A stretch of DNA of 64,000 bases from Nocardia goodfellowii (GCF_017875645.1 NZ_JAGGMR010000001.1:7874001-7938000), one strand, 5' to 3'; shown: positions 30,508 to 39,572, counted from the first letter of the stretch. The notes: generated by a model from the sequence alone, not told the origin. Made by a program: numbers and translations.

Positions 30508-32544
30508 TCAACCTCGAGCGTCGGCATACTCAAGCTGGTCATCGAGCACTTTGCGGGCGACGTTGTCCAGCGCCTCGTCGAGTAGCACGCTGTCAGCTGG
30601 ATCCCGATCGTCCCAATCGTCGATCCGGCCGCTGAGCCAGCGCCGCCAGGCGGCGTGCACCCGGTCCACTTCGACCCTTCCGGCGGCGGTCAAGTCCAGG
30701 TTCCCGTCGTCGGCGTCCACATAACCCGCGCCGATCATCTGCAGAATCACCGGTTCGATCACCTCGTCGGGCACCTTGTGCGCCAGCGCGATCGAGTCGA
30801 TGGTGGCGCCGCCGCGAATCCTGTTGTGCAGGTAGATCTGTCCGAGCGCCCACGCCTGCCCCCGGCTCAACCGGCTGCCCGCGTCGGCGAGGATACCCAG
30901 ACCGATCGACCCGCTCTCCGCACGCGCTTTCGCCATGGTCGCGCCGACCGCTCGTTCCAGCAGGGCGACCCGATCGGAGTGGTCCGGCATCGAGAAGCCC
31001 TCGCCCACATCCGTCGCCCCGCCGCGAATGCTGTCGCGCAGCGGCACCTGCTTCAGGAACCACGCGACGAGGAAGCCGAGCAGCGCGACCGGCACCACCC
31101 ATTTGAAGACGAAGTCGATCGAATGCGCGTACGCGTCGATGATCGGCGCGGCTTTATCGGCGGGCAGATTGCGCAACGCCTCGGGACTGGCCGCGACCTC
31201 CGGCGACACCCCGGGCGACTGCGCGAGCGCCTTACCCAGATTCGGCGTGAGCTGATTGGTGTAGAGCGTGCCGAAGATGGTGGCGCCGAAAGCGCTGCCG
31301 AGCGTGCGGAAGAAAGTGACGCCGGAGGTCGCGGTCCCGAGATCCGCATACGGCACGGTGTTCTGCACCACGATGGTCAGCACCTGCATGGACAGGCCGA
31401 TGCCCATACCGAGCACCAGCATGTACAGCGACTCCTGCGAGGTGCTCGTGGTCCGGCCCATGGTGGACATCAGCCACAGGCCGAGCGCCATCACGGCGGT
31501 GCCGACGATCGGAAAGTACCGGTAGCGCCCGGTTTTCGCGACCACCTGCCCCGACAGGATCGAGGTGAACATCAACCCGACCACCAGCGGCAGTGTGCGC
31601 ACACCCGACATGGTGGCCGAAACCCCGTCCACATATTGGAAGTAGGCGGGCAGGAAGGTCAGGGAACCGATCATGGCGAAGCCGACGATGAAGCTCAGAA
31701 TCGAACACACGGTGAAGACGTTGCTGCGGAACAACTTCATCGGCAGCATGGGCTCCCGGGCCCGCAACTCCACCGCCACGAAGGCCGCCAGTAACACCAC
31801 CGAGGCGACGAACAGCCCGATGATCTGCCAAGAACGCCAAGGGTATTCCTGCCCGCCGAATTCGAGTCCGAGGATCAGGCAGGAGACGCCCGCCGCCACG
31901 AAGCCGATGCCCGCGTAGTCGATGATCGGCCGGGCGGCGGCCCGCATCCGCGGGATGGTCCGCGCGGCCAGTGCGATCATGATGATCGCGATCGGCACGT
32001 TCACATAGAAGCACCAGCGCCAGCTGGCGTGGTCGGTGAACAGACCGCCCAGCGTGGGACCGACCACCGTCGTGATGCCGAAGACCGCGCCGAGCGCGCC
32101 CTGATACTTACCGCGTTCGCGCAGCGGGATGGTGTCGGCGATCAACGCCATCGCGGTCACCATGAGACCGCCCGCGCCGATGCCCTGGACCCCGCGGGCC
32201 ACGATCAGCAGCACCATGTCGTGCGCCAGGCCGGCCACGGCCGAACCGGCGATGAAAATGAGCCCGCTGATCTGGAAGATCAGTTTGCGTCCGAACAGGT
32301 CGCCGAGTTTGCCCGCCAGCGCCGTCGCCACCGCCTCGGTGAGCATGTACGCCGTGACCACCCAGGCCATATGCCCGGCGCCGCCCAGGTCCGCCACGAT
32401 GCTGGGCAGCGCCGCCGACACGATCGTCTGATCCAGCGCCGCCATCAGCATGCCCAGCACGATGGTGCCGAAGATGAGGTTGATCCGGCCGCGGCTGAGC
32501 GCTTCCGGGGCGGACTTCTCGGCGACAGCAACTGCCTCGGTCAT
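30508..32544 (-). CDS. DHA2-family MFS efflux pump fused to a C-terminal winged helix
   Basis: 678 residues. The first 480 or so form a 14-segment EmrB/QacA-type drug:H+ antiporter (motif D1-like ALDQTIVSAALPSIV, motif A-like GDLFGRKLIF, antiporter motif region GAVFGITTVVGPTLGG). Residues from about 500 on are soluble and resemble a MarR-like winged helix (GSRLSRGQAWALGQIYLH, IDSIALAHKVPDEVIEPVILQMIGAGYVD, LDLTAAGRVEVDRVHAAW). This fusion recurs in actinobacterial pumps; the role of the tail is unknown. A GGTCTGAC half-palindrome 12 bp upstream of the start matches one in the promoter of the TetR gene behind it. Confidence 0.92.
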   Translation of the reverse strand: MTEAVAVAEKSAPEALSRGRINLIFGTIVLGMLMAALDQTIVSAALPSIVADLGGAGHMAWVVTAYMLTEAVATALAGKLGDLFGRKLIFQISGLIFIAGSAVAGLAHDMVLLIVARGVQGIGAGGLMVTAMALIADTIPLRERGKYQGALGAVFGITTVVGPTLGGLFTDHASWRWCFYVNVPIAIIMIALAARTIPRMRAAARPIIDYAGIGFVAAGVSCLILGLEFGGQEYPWRSWQIIGLFVASVVLLAAFVAVELRAREPMLPMKLFRSNVFTVCSILSFIVGFAMIGSLTFLPAYFQYVDGVSATMSGVRTLPLVVGLMFTSILSGQVVAKTGRYRYFPIVGTAVMALGLWLMSTMGRTTSTSQESLYMLVLGMGIGLSMQVLTIVVQNTVPYADLGTATSGVTFFRTLGSAFGATIFGTLYTNQLTPNLGKALAQSPGVSPEVAASPEALRNLPADKAAPIIDAYAHSIDFVFKWVVPVALLGFLVAWFLKQVPLRDSIRGGATDVGEGFSMPDHSDRVALLERAVGATMAKARAESGSIGLGILADAGSRLSRGQAWALGQIYLHNRIRGGATIDSIALAHKVPDEVIEPVILQMIGAGYVDADDGNLDLTAAGRVEVDRVHAAWRRWLSGRIDDWDDRDPADSVLLDEALDNVARKVLDDQLEYADARG

Positions 32545-32555
32545 GGGCCCAGTAT

Positions 32556-32564
32556 GGTCTGACG
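32556..32564. promoter_or_regulatory. TetR half-operator in front of the MFS gene
   Basis: GGTCTGACG, 12 bp upstream of the pump start codon, matches the GGTCTGACC palindrome in the promoter of the adjacent TetR gene in eight of nine positions. This suggests one repressor acts at both. Confidence 0.45.
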
Positions 32565-32595
32565 CCTTCCTCGCGACCCGCCAGCGACACGGCAG

Positions 32596-33234
32596 CTAAT
32601 CGCCGTGCCGGACCGCGTAATCAGCAAGTCCGGGCGCCAGGGCGTCGAAGGCGATCACGATATATCCGGTGAGGGCGGCGGCGATTTCGTCGTTGGATTC
32701 CCCTGCCAGAGTGCGGCGCATCGTTTCGTCGAACAGCACCCGGTGCACGCCACCCAGTTGCGCCGCCGCCACCCGAGGGGTGATGTCACCGGGTTCGGCG
32801 GCGGTTTCCCCGGCGAGCGCACGAGCCAGCGCCGCCTCGCGCTCGTCGTGAAACTCCCGCAGCCGGGCGACCAGCGCCGGGCTTTCGGCGATCATCTTCG
32901 CGAACTCGAACCCCGAGAACCCCACGACCGGACTCCGCTCGGCCGCCGCCGCCAGATACACCCGGCGCAGCGCCGCCAGCGCGGATTCACCCGGCGCACG
33001 TTCGCGCACGGTCCGCGCTAGTTGCTCGACGAACACCTCCCCCAGGTCCAGCGCCAGATCCTCCTTGCGGGGGAAGTAGTTGGTCACCGTCATCTTGGCC
33101 ACGTCGGCGGCCGCGGCCACCTCGGCGATCGTCACCTTGTCGAAGCCGCGCTCCAGGAACAGCAGTGTGGCCTGGTGCGAGATCTTGTCCCTGGTCTGCT
33201 GTTTCTTCCGCGCGCGGAGGCCCTGTTCGGTCAT
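32596..33234 (-). CDS. TetR-family transcriptional regulator
   Basis: 212 residues from ATG 33234. The DNA-binding domain is standard (ISHQATLLFLERGFDKVTIAEVAAAADVAKMTVTNYFPRKEDL). The C-terminal domain is Ala-rich and helical. It lies 51 bp upstream of the DHA2 pump on the same strand, with matching palindromes ahead of both genes, so it is the probable repressor of the pump and of itself. Confidence 0.9.
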   Translation of the reverse strand: MTEQGLRARKKQQTRDKISHQATLLFLERGFDKVTIAEVAAAADVAKMTVTNYFPRKEDLALDLGEVFVEQLARTVRERAPGESALAALRRVYLAAAAERSPVVGFSGFEFAKMIAESPALVARLREFHDEREAALARALAGETAAEPGDITPRVAAAQLGGVHRVLFDETMRRTLAGESNDEIAAALTGYIVIAFDALAPGLADYAVRHGD

Positions 33235-33271
33235 GCGGGTCAGCCTATCTGAATCCGTCACAAATTTATGC

Positions 33272-33300
33272 TTGACATATTTTTTGGTCTGACCTAATTT
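33272..33300 (+). promoter_or_regulatory. Consensus sigma-70-type promoter with embedded operator
   Basis: TTGACA (33272-33277), a 17-bp spacer and TAATTT (33295-33300) form an unusually good housekeeping promoter directed rightwards to the small ORF and sigma gene. The spacer contains the perfect palindrome GGTC-T-GACC (33286-33294), which matches the half-site before the MFS gene. The adjacent TetR protein may therefore control both directions. Confidence 0.6.
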
Positions 33301-33344
33301 TGTCTTCGTTGCCGGCGACGGCACACGATCGAAGGAGAAACCGC

Positions 33345-33641
33345 GTGATCCACGGCCCTGACACCGCAGCCCCGAGCCCGTCCATCCAGACCACCACTTC
33401 CAAGGGAGCAGCCACCATGGCCGAATACACCGCGCATCTCAGCCTCGACCAGGCGATCGAGCAGCTCATGGCGAGCCCGGCACCGCAGCCGGTAGCCCGC
33501 CGTGTTGTCGAACCAGCTACCGGCGCAAGGCAATTCGCCGTCTCGGTGCCCAAGCGGCGGAACCATCGCCTCGACGCGCCGCGGCCACGTCAGGCGCACC
33601 GCACCCCGGTGCATCGCCCGCTGCGGATCCCCGGGCGCTGA
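33345..33641 (+). CDS. Small basic protein upstream of sigB
   Basis: 98 residues from GTG 33345 (GAAGGAG Shine-Dalgarno 8 nt upstream). An internal ATG at 33417 also has a Shine-Dalgarno (AAGGGAG) and would give 74 residues ([20 protein letters not shown]). The middle is amphipathic and the C-terminal 40 residues are rich in Arg, Pro and His. It follows a near-consensus promoter, and the sigma factor gene begins 181 bp downstream. No family was recognised. Confidence 0.5.
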   Translation: MIHGPDTAAPSPSIQTTTSKGAATMAEYTAHLSLDQAIEQLMASPAPQPVARRVVEPATGARQFAVSVPKRRNHRLDAPRPRQAHRTPVHRPLRIPGR

Positions 33642-33822
33642 CAGTCCCGATCGGCGCGGAATATTCCGCCCACCGGAGTGCTTCTACCAGGCACTGATCC
33701 GCAACGACCCCGCCGATGCGCACCGCGACGCCGGATGCGGCCCAACGCATCCGACGTATCCCGGTGGCCGACGCCCAGCCGCGTCGGCCACCGGCACTCT
33801 CCACGATCGAAAAGGACCTCGT

Positions 33823-34794
33823 ATGCCTCAGTTCTGCACCACGACCCGCCGCCTCGCCCCCACCACCGGTTCGGTCAGTGAAGACCCGATCAAGGACTAC
33901 CTGCGCGCCATCGGTCGCACCCCGCTGCTCACCGCCGCCGAGGAGGTCGAGCTGGCCGAACGCATTACGGCGGGTCTGCGGGCCCGGCAGGAGCTCGACG
34001 AAAGCGCCGCTGCCGGAAGCGAACTCGACCCCGCGGCCCGGCGCGCGCTCCGACGGGCAGCGGCCGACGGCGAGCACGCCAAAGAACACATGGTCGAAGC
34101 CAATCTGCGTCTGGTCGTCTCCATCGCCAAGCGCTACCCGGTGCCGACCGGCATGTCGCTGCTGGATCTGGTGCAGGAGGGCACCTTCGGGCTGATCCGC
34201 GCGATCGAGAAGTTCGAGCCCGAACGCGGGCTGAAGTTGTCCACTTACGCCACCTGGTGGATTCGCCAGGCCATCGGCCGGGCACTGGCCGATCAGGGAC
34301 GCACCATCCGCATCCCGGTGCACGTGGTGGAGGTGCTCAACAAGGTCACCCGCACCCAGCGGACGTTGTCGCAGCAGCTGGGCCGGGCCGCGACCTCGGC
34401 CGAGATCGCGGCCGAACTCGAGTTGACCACCGAACAGGTCGAGGACGTCATTCGCCATGGGCGTACACCGATTTCACTGCACACCCCGGTCGGCGAGGAG
34501 GACGACACCGAACTCGGCAGCCTCCTCGCCGACGCCGCGCCCGACCCGGCCGAACTGGTCGCGAACGGCCAGGTCCGCGGCCGGCTGGACGCGGTGCTCG
34601 CGACGCTGAGCGAGCGCGAGCGCGAGGTCATCCTGCTGCGGTTCGGTCTGGATCGCGGCGAGCCGCGCACGTTGGAACAGGTCGGCACCGCCTTGGGCGT
34701 CTCCCGCGAACGGATCCGCCAGCTCGAAGCGAAGGCGCTGGGCAAGTTGCGGCAGCCGAGCCGGGCCCGCAACCTCGCCGACATGCTGAGCTGA
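33823..34794 (+). CDS. sigB: Group 2 RNA polymerase sigma factor, SigB type
   Basis: 323 residues from ATG 33823 (AAAAGGA Shine-Dalgarno), the same length as mycobacterial SigB. Region 1.2 is [28 protein letters not shown]. Region 2 contains [11 protein letters not shown] and [19 protein letters not shown] then [16 protein letters not shown]. Region 3 includes [14 protein letters not shown]. Region 4.2 is [24 protein letters not shown]. It lacks the long N-terminal extension of the principal sigma factor, so it is a non-essential stress/stationary-phase type. Here it stands apart from the usual sigA-dtxR neighbourhood, so it may be an additional paralogue and the symbol is tentative. Confidence 0.9.
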   Translation: MPQFCTTTRRLAPTTGSVSEDPIKDYLRAIGRTPLLTAAEEVELAERITAGLRARQELDESAAAGSELDPAARRALRRAAADGEHAKEHMVEANLRLVVSIAKRYPVPTGMSLLDLVQEGTFGLIRAIEKFEPERGLKLSTYATWWIRQAIGRALADQGRTIRIPVHVVEVLNKVTRTQRTLSQQLGRAATSAEIAAELELTTEQVEDVIRHGRTPISLHTPVGEEDDTELGSLLADAAPDPAELVANGQVRGRLDAVLATLSEREREVILLRFGLDRGEPRTLEQVGTALGVSRERIRQLEAKALGKLRQPSRARNLADMLS

Positions 34795-34798
34795 CGAA

Positions 34799-35431
34799 CT
34801 ACTCCGGCGTCTCGATCAGCGCGAACGACAGCGGCACCAAGAGGTCGACGAGCGCGTCCACCGGGGGGCGCGGATCGGCGAGCAGCCATTCGTGCGCGAG
34901 GCCGTTGATCGCGCCGATGAGCGCCGACGCACCCAGCGATGTGCCGCCGCGCAGGCGGCCACCGGGTGCGACCCGCGGCACCACGACCGATGCGAGCAGC
35001 CCGGCCCACTTGTGCCGGCGTGCACGGCGATGCGTCTCCATCCGCGCGCTGACCCCGACCACCTCGATGAAGGCGACCTTCGCGCGGTACGGATCGGAGC
35101 CGATCGAGCCGAGGTAGGCCGACATCGCGGTGTGCATCGCCGTGCTCGCGTCCGCGGCCGGGTCCAGCATGCGAACGGCCGCGCTCACCGCGGCGGCGGC
35201 CTCGTCCTGGATCCGGTCGTAGGCCGCGACCAGCACGTCTTCCCTGGTCTGGAACTCTTCGTAGAACTGCCGCTTGGACAGGGCGGCGGCGGCGCACACG
35301 TCGGCCAGCGAGCAATCGGTGTATCCGCGCTCGGCGAAGATCCGGGTCGCGGCGTCGAGGAACCGTAGCCGGCGTTCGGCTTTGCGTTCGGTGACGGCGC
35401 GTCCGCCGTATTGCCTGCCTACGGTTGTCAC
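34799..35431 (-). CDS. TetR-family transcriptional regulator
   Basis: 210 residues. The N-terminal helix-turn-helix reads FLDAATRIFAERGYTDCSLADVCAAAALSKRQFYEEFQTREDVL. It is divergent from a short-chain dehydrogenase with 94 bp between starts, and the palindrome at 35501-35516 lies between. Stop codons of this gene and the sigma gene are 4 bp apart (convergent). Confidence 0.9.
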   Translation of the reverse strand: MTTVGRQYGGRAVTERKAERRLRFLDAATRIFAERGYTDCSLADVCAAAALSKRQFYEEFQTREDVLVAAYDRIQDEAAAAVSAAVRMLDPAADASTAMHTAMSAYLGSIGSDPYRAKVAFIEVVGVSARMETHRRARRHKWAGLLASVVVPRVAPGGRLRGGTSLGASALIGAINGLAHEWLLADPRPPVDALVDLLVPLSFALIETPE

Positions 35432-35500
35432 GGGGCTTACGGTACTCAGCCGGTCAGCCGCGTATTGTCTGAGTCAATTCCGATTGCCCTTCCCCCGGAA

Positions 35501-35516
35501 CTTACTCCAGAGTAAG
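35501..35516. promoter_or_regulatory. TetR operator overlapping the SDR translation start region
   Basis: CTTACTC-CA-GAGTAAG is a perfect 7-bp inverted repeat with a 2-bp centre. It ends 9 bp before the SDR start codon, so it also supplies the AGTAAGG ribosome-binding region. It is the probable site for the divergent TetR protein. Confidence 0.6.
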
Positions 35517-35525
35517 GTTTGCCCT

Positions 35526-36401
35526 ATGGCGTGGAAACCAACACAGATCCCGGATCAGACCGGGCGCACCTTTGTCATCACCGGCGCGAACGGCGGACTG
35601 GGCACGGAGACCACCAAAGTTCTTGCGGCCAAGGGCGCTACCGTCGTCATGGCATGCCGCAACGCCGAAAAAGCTCAGGCCGTGGCGGACAGCATCCCCG
35701 GGGATGTCCGCACCGCGACGCTCGACCTGGCCGACCTGGCCTCCATCCGCAAGTTCGCCGACACCTCCGGCGAGTTCGACGTCCTCGTCAATAACGCGGG
35801 CCTGATGAACATTCCGTTCTCCCGCACCAAGGACGGTTTCGAAACCCAGTGGGGCGTCAATCATCTCGGCCACTTCGCGCTGACCGGGCTGCTGCTGGAC
35901 CGGATCGCCGACCGCGTGGTCACTCTGGCCAGCATCGCCCACAAGCAGCTGCCGAAGTTCCATATCGACGACCTGAACTACGAGCACCGCCGCTACCAAA
36001 GGAATCTGGCCTACTCCCAGGCCAAGCTGTCGAACCTGATGTTCGCCCGCGAACTGCAGCGCCGCCTGCGCGAAGCCGGTTCCGCCAAACGGTCCTACGC
36101 CGTGCACCCCGGCGTCTCGGCCACCGACCTGTTCGCCCGCACCCAGACTCCGCTGGACTGGGTCAGCAAGCCGTTCATCCGGATGGTCGGCCACGCCCCC
36201 GCCAAGGCGGCCCACTCCACCCTCTTCGCCGCGACCATGCCCGACGCGGACCCCGAGACCTATTGGGGACCGACCCGGCTGTTCCAGAGCCAAGGTCCGG
36301 TGGAGCCGGCACCGTCGACCAGCCTGTCCCAGGACAAGGAGCTGTGGCGGCGGCTGTGGGAGGAATCCGAGCGGTTGACCGGAGTCACCTACAAGTTCTG
36401 A
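35526..36401 (+). CDS. Short-chain dehydrogenase/reductase (retinol dehydrogenase/oxidoreductase-like)
   Basis: 291 residues from ATG 35526. The cofactor motif is ITGANGGLGTE (TGxxxGxG), followed by DVLVNNAGLM (NNAG), a catalytic Ser in VTLASIAHK, and YSQAK supplying the Tyr and Lys. The branch resembles the protochlorophyllide/retinol dehydrogenase-like SDRs common in mycobacteria. The substrate is unknown. It is probably repressed by the divergent TetR, and a GC-rich hairpin follows. Confidence 0.9.
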   Translation: MAWKPTQIPDQTGRTFVITGANGGLGTETTKVLAAKGATVVMACRNAEKAQAVADSIPGDVRTATLDLADLASIRKFADTSGEFDVLVNNAGLMNIPFSRTKDGFETQWGVNHLGHFALTGLLLDRIADRVVTLASIAHKQLPKFHIDDLNYEHRRYQRNLAYSQAKLSNLMFARELQRRLREAGSAKRSYAVHPGVSATDLFARTQTPLDWVSKPFIRMVGHAPAKAAHSTLFAATMPDADPETYWGPTRLFQSQGPVEPAPSTSLSQDKELWRRLWEESERLTGVTYKF

Positions 36402-36411
36402 GCACGCACGC

Positions 36412-36442
36412 CGTCGTCCCGGCACGGTTCGGCCGGGCGACG
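36412..36442 (+). terminator. Hairpin after the SDR gene
   Basis: CGTCGTCCCGGC pairs with GCCGGGCGACG with a single bulged base and an 8-nt loop, 10 bp after the stop codon. Confidence 0.55.
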
Positions 36443-36477
36443 ACCTGCTCCTACGGGCGCTGTAGTAGACGGGTACC

Positions 36478-36924
36478 GTGGTAGCCGTGTCTGCTCCTCC
36501 CCGCCGCTCGGCACACAATCGCCCGGCTCTCATCGCCCTGGTAATTGCGTCCGCGCTGACCTGCCTGGCCCTGGGCTGGTGGCAGTGGGAGCGGTTCGAA
36601 TCGGCGAGCGGAACCGGGCAGAACCTCGGCTACGCGCTGCAGTGGCCGCTGTTCGCCGGGTTCGCGGTCTTCGCCTACTTCCGCTTCGTGCGGCTCGAAC
36701 GCGAATCCGAGGACGACGGCGAGCAGACCCCGAAACCCGCCAAACCTGTTGCACCCCGGGAAATTCCGGCCGGGATCCTGCCCGAGCGGCCCAAGGCTCC
36801 ACGCGACGACGACCCGGTACTGGCCGAGTACAACCGCTACCTGGCCGACCTGAACGCCAAAGATGTCGAAGAACAGGTCCGCGAAGCCGGCCTGGACGCC
36901 CGTACCGAGAGGAGCGCCGGATGA
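36478..36924 (+). CDS. Conserved membrane protein, LprD (Rv1343c)-like
   Basis: 148 residues if started at GTG 36478; GTG 36487 is an alternative. Two hydrophobic segments are visible (ALIALVIASALTCLALGWW and WPLFAGFAVFAYFRFV), the first with an ALTC stretch that could serve as a weak lipobox. A conserved WWQWERFESASGTGQNLGYALQWP lies between them, and the C-terminal tail is charged and soluble. Its overlap with the DUF3817 gene and convergence with rdgB reproduce the M. tuberculosis Rv1343c-Rv1342c arrangement. Function is unknown. Confidence 0.82.
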   Translation: MVAVSAPPRRSAHNRPALIALVIASALTCLALGWWQWERFESASGTGQNLGYALQWPLFAGFAVFAYFRFVRLERESEDDGEQTPKPAKPVAPREIPAGILPERPKAPRDDDPVLAEYNRYLADLNAKDVEEQVREAGLDARTERSAG

Positions 36925-37262
36925 GCGCCACCGAAACCGCGCCCGGCGCGAAGACCCAGAAGATCGCCGCCGCGCTCACCCGCTACCGCGCCCTCGCCTG
37001 GATCACGGGTCTGTGGCTGCTGCTGCTGACCGGTGAGATGGTCGCCAAGTACGGCTTCGGCGTGGACACTCCGAGCTGGATCGCCGTCGTCCACGGCTGG
37101 GTCTACTTCGCCTACCTGCTGGTCACCGCCGACCTCGCGGTCAAGGTGCGCTGGCCGCTCGCGCGCACCGTCGGCACCCTGATCGCCGGCACCATCCCCT
37201 TCCTGTCGTTCTACGTCGAGCACGTGAACGCCAAGAAGGTGCGGGCGGAATTCGGGGTCTGA
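36921..37262 (+). CDS. DUF3817 membrane protein (Rv1342c-like)
   Basis: 113 residues, three to four membrane segments (ITGLWLLLLTGEMVAKYGFG, WIAVVHGWVYFAYLLVTADLAVK, TVGTLIAGTIPFLSFYVEH), typical of DUF3817. ATG 36921 overlaps the stop of the preceding gene in ATGA, so the two are co-translated. Its stop is 6 bp from that of rdgB. No function is established. Confidence 0.88.
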   Translation: MSATETAPGAKTQKIAAALTRYRALAWITGLWLLLLTGEMVAKYGFGVDTPSWIAVVHGWVYFAYLLVTADLAVKVRWPLARTVGTLIAGTIPFLSFYVEHVNAKKVRAEFGV

Positions 37263-37268
37263 CCCGAG

Positions 37269-37880
37269 CTACCCTTCGCGCGCGAGGGCCGACAGCGCCG
37301 GAAGCAGCTGCCGCAAGGCGCGGCCGCGGTGCGAAGCGGCATCCTTCTCGGCAGGGCTGAGCTGAGCGGCACTCAACTCGCCGCCGTCCGGGAAGAACAA
37401 GGGGTCATAGCCGAAGCCGTTCTCGCCCTTGGGTTCCCGGCCGATGATGCCCGGCCACTCGCCGCGGACCACGAGCTCCTCGCCGCCGGGGACGACCAGG
37501 GCGCAGGTGGAGACGAAGCGGCCGCCTCGGCGTTCGTCCGGAACATCGGTCAACTGGGCGAGCAGCAGAGCGTTGTTGGCCGCGTCGTCACCGTGCCGGC
37601 CGGACCAGCGGGCGGAGAGCACACCGGGCATGCCGTTCAGAGCATCCACTTCGATGCCGGAATCGTCTGCGACACAGGGCAATCCGGTCGCGGCGGCACC
37701 ATCGCGGGCTTTGGCCAGCGCGTTGCCCTCGAAATCCGGCGCGGTTTCGGGTGCTTCCGGGTAGGGCGGGACATCGTCCAAGCCCACGATCTCGATCCCC
37801 GCGATGCCGGCCTCATCGAGGATGCGCCGCAGCTCCTTCAGCTTCTTCGCGTTGCGGCTGGCGACGAGGACGCGGCTCAC
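37269..37880 (-). CDS. rdgB: RdgB/HAM1-family XTP/dITP pyrophosphatase
   Basis: 203 residues. The family opens with [18 protein letters not shown] (the SxNxxK-type triphosphate-binding site). [24 protein letters not shown] supplies the metal-binding DDSG motif, and [13 protein letters not shown] closes the active site. It removes deaminated purine triphosphates (XTP, dITP) from the nucleotide pool. The GTG start overlaps the rph stop, so the pair is co-translated. Confidence 0.94.
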   Translation of the reverse strand: MSRVLVASRNAKKLKELRRILDEAGIAGIEIVGLDDVPPYPEAPETAPDFEGNALAKARDGAAATGLPCVADDSGIEVDALNGMPGVLSARWSGRHGDDAANNALLLAQLTDVPDERRGGRFVSTCALVVPGGEELVVRGEWPGIIGREPKGENGFGYDPLFFPDGGELSAAQLSPAEKDAASHRGRALRQLLPALSALAREG

Positions 37881-38650
37881 TTGCGCTTCTCCACCGGTTC
37901 GGGGAGCTCGCCCGGATACGGGAGGGCGAGCGCTTCCTTCTGGATCGCGAACAGCCGCTCGCAGCCGGCCAGGGCCGAATCCAGCATCTTGTCCAGGGTG
38001 GAGCGCGGGAAAGTAGCGCCTTCGCCGGTGCCCTGAATTTCCACCAGGGTGCCGGTGTCGGTGGCGACGACATTCATGTCGACCTCCGCGCGCGAATCCT
38101 CCTCATAAGGCAGGTCCAGCCGGACCCGGCCGTCGACGACGCCGACGCTGACCGCGGCGATCGCACAGGAGATCGGCTGCGGGTCGGCCAGCCCGCCGGC
38201 CGCGCCGAGGTAGGTGACCGCGTCGGCCAGGGCGACGTAGGCGCCGGTGATGGCGGCGGTACGGGTGCCGCCGTCGGCCTGCAACACGTCACAGTCGATG
38301 GCGATGGTGTTCTCGCCGATGGCGGCGAGATCGATGCAGGCACGCAGTGAACGGCCGACCAACCGGCTGATCTCCTGGGTACGGCCGCCGACCTTGCCCT
38401 TCACCGATTCGCGCCCGGCGCGGGTGTGGGTGGCGGCGGGCAGCATCGCGTACTCGGCGGTGAGCCACCCCAGGCCGGAATCGCGGCGCCACGGCGGCAC
38501 ACCCTCGGTGACGCTGGCCGTGCACATCACCCGGGTCTGCCCGAATTCCACCAGCACCGAACCCGCTGGATGCGTAGTGAAACCACGGGTGATCCGGACC
38601 TCGCGGAGTTCGTCGTCCGCCCTGCCATCAGCTCGTCTCGACACGCGCAC
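37877..38650 (-). CDS. rph: Ribonuclease PH
   Basis: 257 residues, the standard length. RNase PH trims the 3' ends of tRNA precursors by phosphorolysis. Visible motifs are the N-terminal [55 protein letters not shown] and [22 protein letters not shown] (phosphate site and conserved Asp/Arg). GTG 38650 is used; GTG 38644 is an alternative. It lies between the metallo-hydrolase gene and rdgB as in mycobacteria. Confidence 0.95.
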   Translation of the reverse strand: MRVSRRADGRADDELREVRITRGFTTHPAGSVLVEFGQTRVMCTASVTEGVPPWRRDSGLGWLTAEYAMLPAATHTRAGRESVKGKVGGRTQEISRLVGRSLRACIDLAAIGENTIAIDCDVLQADGGTRTAAITGAYVALADAVTYLGAAGGLADPQPISCAIAAVSVGVVDGRVRLDLPYEEDSRAEVDMNVVATDTGTLVEIQGTGEGATFPRSTLDKMLDSALAGCERLFAIQKEALALPYPGELPEPVEKRK

Positions 38651-38738
38651 AGCCTAACGGGCACGCTTGCGCGTGGGAGATGCCGGGGATGAGCTGGCGG
38701 CAACCGCCAACCGCGAGACCTGGTCGGCGGCGGCGAGC

Positions 38739-39503
38739 TCAGATGTCGAAGGTCTCGCCCGGGGCGACCGCGTGCACCGGACCGGAGAAGACCGCCTTGG
38801 CTTCGGCGATCACGTCTTCCCGCGAAGTCCACGGCGGAATGTGGGTGAGCAGCAACTCCTTGACCCCGGCCCGCGCCGCGATCTCACCCGCCTCGGTACC
38901 CGAAAGATGAATGCCGGGTGGGCGATTCGCGGGGTCGTGGGTCCACGAGGCCTCCGACATCAGGATGTCGGCGTCTTGCGCGAGCTCGAGCACCGCGTCA
39001 CACATGGCGGTGTCACCCGTGTAGACGAAGGTGCGCCCGGCCTTGGTGGTGATCCGCAGTCCGTAGGACTCCGGCGGGTGGAACATCCGCCGCGCTACCA
39101 CGGTGTGGCCGGGGCCGAACTCGACCGGCTCGTGCTCGGCCCAGGCGCGATGATCGATCACATCAGACCAGTCGTCGCATTCGCCGCCCACCTCGGCCGA
39201 AGCGTTGCCGATCCGCAGCCCGGCATCCGACGGCCCGCGCACGATGGCCTTGCCGACCGGCGGCGTGGGGTGGTAGCGCCGCCACACCAGCAGCCCCGGC
39301 ATATCCAGGCAGTGGTCGGCATGCAGATGAGTGAGGAAGATGTCGACCTCACCGGGATCGGCGTATCGCTGCAGCGCGCCGAGCACACCGGGTCCGAAAT
39401 CGATGACCACCGGAGTCATGTCCGGGCCGGTCAGCAAATACCCCGACGCTGGGGAGTCCGGGCCGGACACACTGCCCGAGCACCCGAGGACGGTAAGGCG
39501 CAT
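38739..39503 (-). CDS. MBL-fold metallohydrolase, Rv1339-like
   Basis: 254 residues from ATG 39503, where homology begins (MRLTVLGCSGSVSGPDSPASGYLL). The metal-binding motif is TLTHLHADH-like (FLTHLHADHC, about residue 69), with downstream FVYTGDTAMCD and LLLTHIPPWTS. Its M. tuberculosis orthologue Rv1339 belongs to an RNase Z-like branch and has been described as an atypical cAMP phosphodiesterase. The position next to rph fits that orthology. The cAMP activity is from literature on Rv1339 and not visible here. Confidence 0.88.
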   Translation of the reverse strand: MRLTVLGCSGSVSGPDSPASGYLLTGPDMTPVVIDFGPGVLGALQRYADPGEVDIFLTHLHADHCLDMPGLLVWRRYHPTPPVGKAIVRGPSDAGLRIGNASAEVGGECDDWSDVIDHRAWAEHEPVEFGPGHTVVARRMFHPPESYGLRITTKAGRTFVYTGDTAMCDAVLELAQDADILMSEASWTHDPANRPPGIHLSGTEAGEIAARAGVKELLLTHIPPWTSREDVIAEAKAVFSGPVHAVAPGETFDI

Positions 39504-39572
39504 CCCATCATGCTGCCACGACGAATTCTCGGTCACCAACGGATCCCCCACATTCGGCTGCGGTCGAGGGTC

